Shown: positions 24,892-28,030 of the stretch, piece after piece
Position numbering within the stretch: the first letter of the stretch is position 1
Layout of the letters: each line of letters begins with the position of its first letter
DNA from: UPXZ01 sp049840795
GTDB taxonomy: Bacteria; Bacteroidota; Bacteroidia; Bacteroidales; Paludibacteraceae
Direction: 5' to 3'
Length of the DNA stretch: 28,030 nucleotides
Assembly: GCA_049840795.1 (NCBI GenBank)
Contig: JASGJK010000018.1
Location: 1-28,030, forward strand
Program-made: the position numbers and the translations under genes
The notes under the pieces: generated by a model
The model's input: only the letters and a program-made list of their open reading frames with translations
Told to the model about the DNA's origin: nothing
Database searches by the model: none

Positions 24892-25320
24892 TGATTTAGG
24901 AAGGGTAAAAGAGAGAATATCAATGGCCAAGTGCACTGGATGTGGGCTTGGCAAACAGATAAACCGACCTATATCCATAGCAATAAATCACGTGGAAAAT
25001 TAGCCATAGACAGTCAGTTTAAAAATGGATTGTCCAGATCAGTGCTGGTTACCGACCATCATAGCTCATACTTTAATATGCATGTTGCTGACCATCAGAT
25101 ATGCCTTGCTCATATTTTAAGGGAATTGACCTTTTTGACAGAACCGGATACCGGGCAAACAGGGTGAGCAGAACCGGCAAAGCTAATAAGAGAGGCTATA
25201 CACAAAAGAAAAACAGAGGTGTGGGAGGAGAATATCGACCGCAATAAAGAACAATCAAAATCCTTGCCGTGGCTAATAAATATTGATCCTCTTTTTTTAG
25301 GGCTGAGTAAGTACCGTTAA
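24892..25320 (+). pseudogene. IS66-family transposase (TnpC) remnant
   Basis: Plus-strand translation shows the IS66 core: NGQVHWMWAWQTDKPTYIH, then SRGKLAIDSQF, LVTDHHSSYFNM and HQICLAHILRELTFL. A TGA at 25165-25167 stands where a Trp would continue the protein (TGQTG, stop, AEPAKLIREAIHKRKTEVW). The frame then stays open to a TAA at 25318-25320. Both the N-terminal part and the usual C-terminal part are missing, as are tnpA and tnpB, and I see no ends of the element. An old, dead fragment between the hut and argH regions. Confidence 0.8.
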
Positions 25321-25354
25321 GGTAGCATTTATTACTTCCATAATTTTATAAAAA

Positions 25355-26692
25355 TCAATTTCTTTTTAACAGTTCTCTTTCCGCTTTGTGCACATTCTCA
25401 AAAGAGAATTCTTGCAAGATTCCATCTTTATATTGTTGTATTTCGTTGTTCATCAAGTTACCGATGCTGCCTTCGTGAGTATGATTTACCGTTTTATCAG
25501 GAGTAAAATTCTCGGCTTCAATATCTAATCCTACCTTTTTGTAAGCATCGCGAAAAGGAACACCGCTCAGTGTCAATCTATTAACCTCCTCTACACTAAA
25601 GATTGTTTCATATTTATTGTCTGAAAGGATATTCTCGTTCACCATAAGTTTTTCCATCATCAGTATTGTCATTTCCAAGCAATTGCGCAATTCATCGAAA
25701 GCAGGTACAAACACTTCCTTTATCATCTGATAATCGCGAAAATAACCCGAAGGTAAATTATTGGTCATCAACAAGATTTCTTGTGGCAATGCTTGAATTT
25801 TATTGCACTTAGCACGAGTAAGTTCAAACACATCCGGATTTTTTTTGTGAGGCATAATACTCGAACCGGTGGTAAATTCATCGGGCAATTTAATAAAACC
25901 AAAATTTTGCGAATTAAATAAGCAAGCGTCAAACGCCAATTTAGAAACAGTTGCCGCTACGCTTGCCAACGCCGATGCAACGGTACGTTCCATTTTTCCA
26001 CGTCCCATCTGAGCATACACCACGTTGTAATTCATCGTATCAAAACCCAGCAAATCGGTGGTCATTTGACGATTAAGCGGAAACGATGAGCCATATCCCG
26101 CTGCTGAACCCAACGGATTGCGATTAGTGATTTTCCAAGCCGACAGTAACAGTTGCAAATCATCGGCAAGACTCTCGGCATACGAGCCAAACCAAAGCCC
26201 GAAAGACGAAGGCATAGCTATTTGCAGATGCGTGTAACCGGGCAGAAGCACGCTTCTGAATTTATTACTTTGAGAAATCAAGACTTCAAAAAGCCCGGAA
26301 ACGGCTAAAACAGTTTTTTCAATCTCAGCACGGGCAAAAAGCTTTAAATCAACCAATATTTGGTCATTACGTGAGCGCCCGCTGTGTATTTTTTTACCTA
26401 TGTCTCCTAATTTTTGAGTAAGGATCACTTCCACTTGAGAATGAACATCTTCTACACCATCTTCAATTACAAAACATTCATTATCTGCTAATTGGTAGAT
26501 ATTTTTCAGCTCTGCGAGCAACAGTTCCAGTTCGCTTTTTTCTAACAAACCTACCGACTCAAGCATTGTGATGTGAGCCATAGAGCCCAGCACATCATAT
26601 TTTGCCAAATAAACGTCCATTTCGCGATCATGCCCAACGGTGAATTTTTCAATCTTCTCGTTAACTTTTGTAGTTTTTTCCCAGAGTTTCAT
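25355..26692 (-). CDS. argH: Argininosuccinate lyase
   Basis: 445 residues from the ATG at 26692. The open frame extends to 26770, but those 26 extra residues run through a GC-rich repeat, and the family-like sequence starts at MKLWEKTTKVNEKIEKF. It splits argininosuccinate to arginine and fumarate, the step after ArgG. Signatures: SGRSRNDQ (104-111), PGYTHLQIAMP (151-161) with Thr153-His154, and the fumarase-superfamily motif GSSIMPHKKNPD (276-287) with its catalytic Ser. It is last in a minus-strand run with the SRPBCC and 209-aa genes. The repeat arm places a GGAGG-like stretch just before the start, unusual for this phylum. Confidence 0.95.
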   Translation of the reverse strand: MKLWEKTTKVNEKIEKFTVGHDREMDVYLAKYDVLGSMAHITMLESVGLLEKSELELLLAELKNIYQLADNECFVIEDGVEDVHSQVEVILTQKLGDIGKKIHSGRSRNDQILVDLKLFARAEIEKTVLAVSGLFEVLISQSNKFRSVLLPGYTHLQIAMPSSFGLWFGSYAESLADDLQLLLSAWKITNRNPLGSAAGYGSSFPLNRQMTTDLLGFDTMNYNVVYAQMGRGKMERTVASALASVAATVSKLAFDACLFNSQNFGFIKLPDEFTTGSSIMPHKKNPDVFELTRAKCNKIQALPQEILLMTNNLPSGYFRDYQMIKEVFVPAFDELRNCLEMTILMMEKLMVNENILSDNKYETIFSVEEVNRLTLSGVPFRDAYKKVGLDIEAENFTPDKTVNHTHEGSIGNLMNNEIQQYKDGILQEFSFENVHKAERELLKRN

Positions 26693-26694
26693 AA

Positions 26695-26800
26695 GCCCCT
26701 CCAACCTCCCCAAAGGGGAGGCATTTAAGTTATATAAGTTACACGCAATCAAATTATATTTGCCTAACAAAAAGTCCCCCTTCGGGGGATTTAGGGGGCT
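26695..26800. repeat. Inverted pair of GC-rich palindromes at the SRPBCC/argH junction
   Basis: Copy at 26773-26800 (core CCCCCTTCGGGGG on the plus strand) supplies the TAA stop of the SRPBCC gene at 26791-26793. The inverted copy at 26695-26722 (core CCTCCCCAAAGGGGAGG) ends 2 bp before the argH start codon. Spacer 50 bp. Same architecture as the hut junctions. Confidence 0.78.
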
Positions 26801-27222
26801 ATTGCTTTTGCTATTACATCAGCAATCATATTGATGCCTTCTTTGAGTTTTTTATCCACCATCATTTTTATCATCATCGGAATATCTGCTTTCAATGTCA
26901 GTTTCATACGGGTATCGTTTTCAGCCACTTGTTTGAGTTGTACCCAAACATTAGCGTTTACCGGTACATTTTCACTCTGAAATTTGATGGTTTTGTACGG
27001 TTCACGCTCTATGACACGCATTCCCACCCTTCCAAATCCATCCACATTAAAAAATACAGAGTCCGAGTCAAATTCCATATCTTTTAGTTTATCGGCGTAT
27101 TCTGATTTTTCTCCCAAATTTAACTCTTGTAGTTTTTTGAGATTATTCAAATCGCTTAATTGATTAAAAACCACCTCTTCGGACGAAGAAATGGTTTTAA
27201 TATCGCTTTCGTATGTTGTCAT
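26791..27222 (-). CDS. SRPBCC-fold protein (START/polyketide-cyclase-like)
   Basis: 143 residues. The N-terminal strand MTTYESDIKTISSSEEVVFNQ, then LSDLNNLKKL and a long C-terminal helix (MMVDKKLKEGINMIADVIAKA), fit the small Bacteroidetes SRPBCC family, which makes a helix-grip pocket for hydrophobic ligands. No catalytic residues can be assigned and the ligand is unknown. No signal peptide, so cytosolic. The last residue before the stop (Pro) and the TAA come from the GC-rich repeat. It lies 32 bp after the 209-aa gene and upstream of argH, likely one transcript; a link to arginine synthesis should not be inferred from this alone. Confidence 0.75.
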   Translation of the reverse strand: MTTYESDIKTISSSEEVVFNQLSDLNNLKKLQELNLGEKSEYADKLKDMEFDSDSVFFNVDGFGRVGMRVIEREPYKTIKFQSENVPVNANVWVQLKQVAENDTRMKLTLKADIPMMIKMMVDKKLKEGINMIADVIAKAIAP

Positions 27223-27254
27223 GTTTGTGTTTATTTACAATTGCTTTTTTGTAA

Positions 27255-27884
27255 CTACCTTAAATATCCTCTATCTCGTAGTTTTCTGTGAATTGCTTCA
27301 ATATCGTTCGGAATATCCACTTGAATTAACCAGTTTACATCTAAACCGTTGTATATGGCACATTTCATTAAATAAGGATTGCGGCCAATATTGTTTCCTA
27401 ATCTACGCATATTATCCTCAAAATCAATCAAATAATCTTCGTGTAATTTCTTTATCAAAAGCATTATTTTAAATGTTCGTGTAATAACCGATGTACAAAA
27501 TTTTTCGGCTTTCGAGTAACTTTCCGACAAAATTTTCTCGTTACTTTTTTCGAGTACCTCATTAATCATCCAAAGATTTAAGGCTGCCTCACCGTATTTA
27601 TCTTTGGTGATATTTACGTGCTCGGTTATCATTCCGCTCATACCTCTCACTTCCATATTGAGATACCCAGTTGAATAAAAACGAACCGCACATCCATCTA
27701 TATCTCTCTGTAATTTCACTTTAATCTTATCTCTTCTCACCTCGACAGGCTCTGTACTTACCAATTCAAATAACAATTGATTGGCAAGATTCAGATCTTT
27801 TTTCAAGAGTCGAAAGATCAATTTATCTTTTTGGTTTGAGGGCAAATGCCTTATCGCTTCTTTGAGTTCTTCGGGCAACGTCAT
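27255..27884 (-). CDS. Unknown 209-aa protein with an in-frame repeat insertion
   Basis: I do not recognise a family. The protein is mostly charged helix, without signal peptide or obvious membrane span. It starts MTLPEELKEAIRHLPSNQKD and ends HRKLRDRGYLR. Residues about 42-51 (VSTEPVEVRR) are encoded by 27732-27761, whose DNA resembles a recurrent Bacteroidetes repeat (CTCGACAGGCTCTGTACTT); see the repeat entry. The ATG at 27884 follows the upstream gene's stop by 18 bp, so it is probably in an operon with the partial gene upstream and the SRPBCC gene downstream. Confidence 0.65.
   Translation of the reverse strand: MTLPEELKEAIRHLPSNQKDKLIFRLLKKDLNLANQLLFELVSTEPVEVRRDKIKVKLQRDIDGCAVRFYSTGYLNMEVRGMSGMITEHVNITKDKYGEAALNLWMINEVLEKSNEKILSESYSKAEKFCTSVITRTFKIMLLIKKLHEDYLIDFEDNMRRLGNNIGRNPYLMKCAIYNGLDVNWLIQVDIPNDIEAIHRKLRDRGYLR
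27732..27761 (-). repeat. In-frame repeat encoding VSTEPVEVRR
   Basis: The DNA (CTCGACAGGCTCTGTACTT on the plus strand) and its peptide STEPVEV are familiar to me as a recurring intergenic and intragenic repeat in Bacteroidetes genomes. Only one copy is visible in this window, so the assignment rests on recollection. Confidence 0.4.
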
Positions 27885-27902
27885 AGATTTATAAATATTT
27901 TT

Positions 27903-28030
27903 TTAAGATATCGGATTTTCCTTTTTCCAAATCGACGGATTTTCTCGCCACTCTTTGAGTGTATTCATATCTTCTTCCGAGATATAATTTGTAGCCAATG
28001 CCTCTACAAGCACTGCTTCATAATTACACA
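27903..28030 (-). CDS. Partial CDS, C-terminal end of an unknown protein
   Basis: The minus strand is open from the window edge to a TAA at 27903-27905. It encodes about 41 residues, including NYEAVLVEALATNYISEED and ending WKKENPIS. The start lies outside the window. No family is recognised. It ends 18 bp before the 209-aa gene on the same strand, suggesting one operon. Confidence 0.55.
   Translation of the reverse strand, partial: CNYEAVLVEALATNYISEEDMNTLKEWRENPSIWKKENPIS

Noticed and set aside
26693..26770. N-terminal extension of ArgH by 26 residues
   Set aside because: It runs through a GC-rich repeat, and ArgH homologues start at MKLW-like sequence; unlike FtcD, a good ATG exists after the repeat.
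1..28030. tRNA or rRNA genes
   Set aside because: No cloverleaf with TTCRANNC arm or rRNA-like stretch was seen on either strand.

Overview
The window looks like a chromosomal segment from a low-GC member of the Bacteroidetes, most likely Bacteroidales. Three observations support this. Several genes are preceded by the Bacteroidetes -7 box TAnnTTTG (argR, metF, hutH, the DUF3078 gene). Ribosome-binding sites are A-rich rather than GGAGG. The gene content is typical of the phylum: DUF3078 and DUF4834 proteins, a long M16 peptidase, PepD, and an argR-GNAT-argG cluster.

Layout. Bases 1-6480 (minus strand) hold a secreted Lys/Ala-rich repeat protein, a C1 papain/bleomycin-hydrolase-like peptidase, a two-part M16 zinc peptidase with one frameshift, and pepD. 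Bases 6480-7560 are an insertion graveyard: an AT-rich inverted element, an ISL3 transposase remnant, the 3' end of an IS1595-type element, and the first 35 codons of a DUF72 gene that the IS end interrupts. A DUF3078 outer-membrane-type protein follows, then topA (plus strand), whose middle third is riddled with indels, a small membrane protein, DUF4834 and metF. Bases 13.2-16.3 kb carry argR, a GNAT that is probably the N-acylglutamate synthase, a Y1 (IS200/RAYT-like) transposase, and argG. Bases 16.3-17.6 kb hold a MITE beside a frameshifted IS1595-family element. Bases 17.7-24.4 kb are a complete histidine-utilisation set hutH-hutU-hutI-ftcD, converting histidine to glutamate and 5,10-methenyl-THF. 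IS66 debris follows. On the minus strand, an unknown gene (partial), a 209-aa unknown protein, an SRPBCC protein and argH close the window.

The pathways meet at glutamate and folate. The hut genes make glutamate and a C1-folate. MetF reduces 5,10-methylene-THF. The GNAT, ArgG and ArgH belong to arginine synthesis from glutamate, under ArgR.

The most unusual feature is a set of short GC-rich palindromic repeats (core CCCCCTNNAGGGGG) in inverted pairs at three co-directional gene junctions: hutU/hutI, hutI/ftcD and SRPBCC/argH. The upstream copy supplies the stop codon. The downstream copy is read into the N-terminus of the next protein, or abuts its start codon. Two other hairpin-repeat families lie around hutH, and a Y1 transposase of the type associated with such repeats sits about 2 kb away.

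Single-base indels occur in several otherwise good genes: the C1 peptidase, the M16 peptidase, topA and the Lys-rich protein. This leaves open whether they are sequencing errors or real decay.
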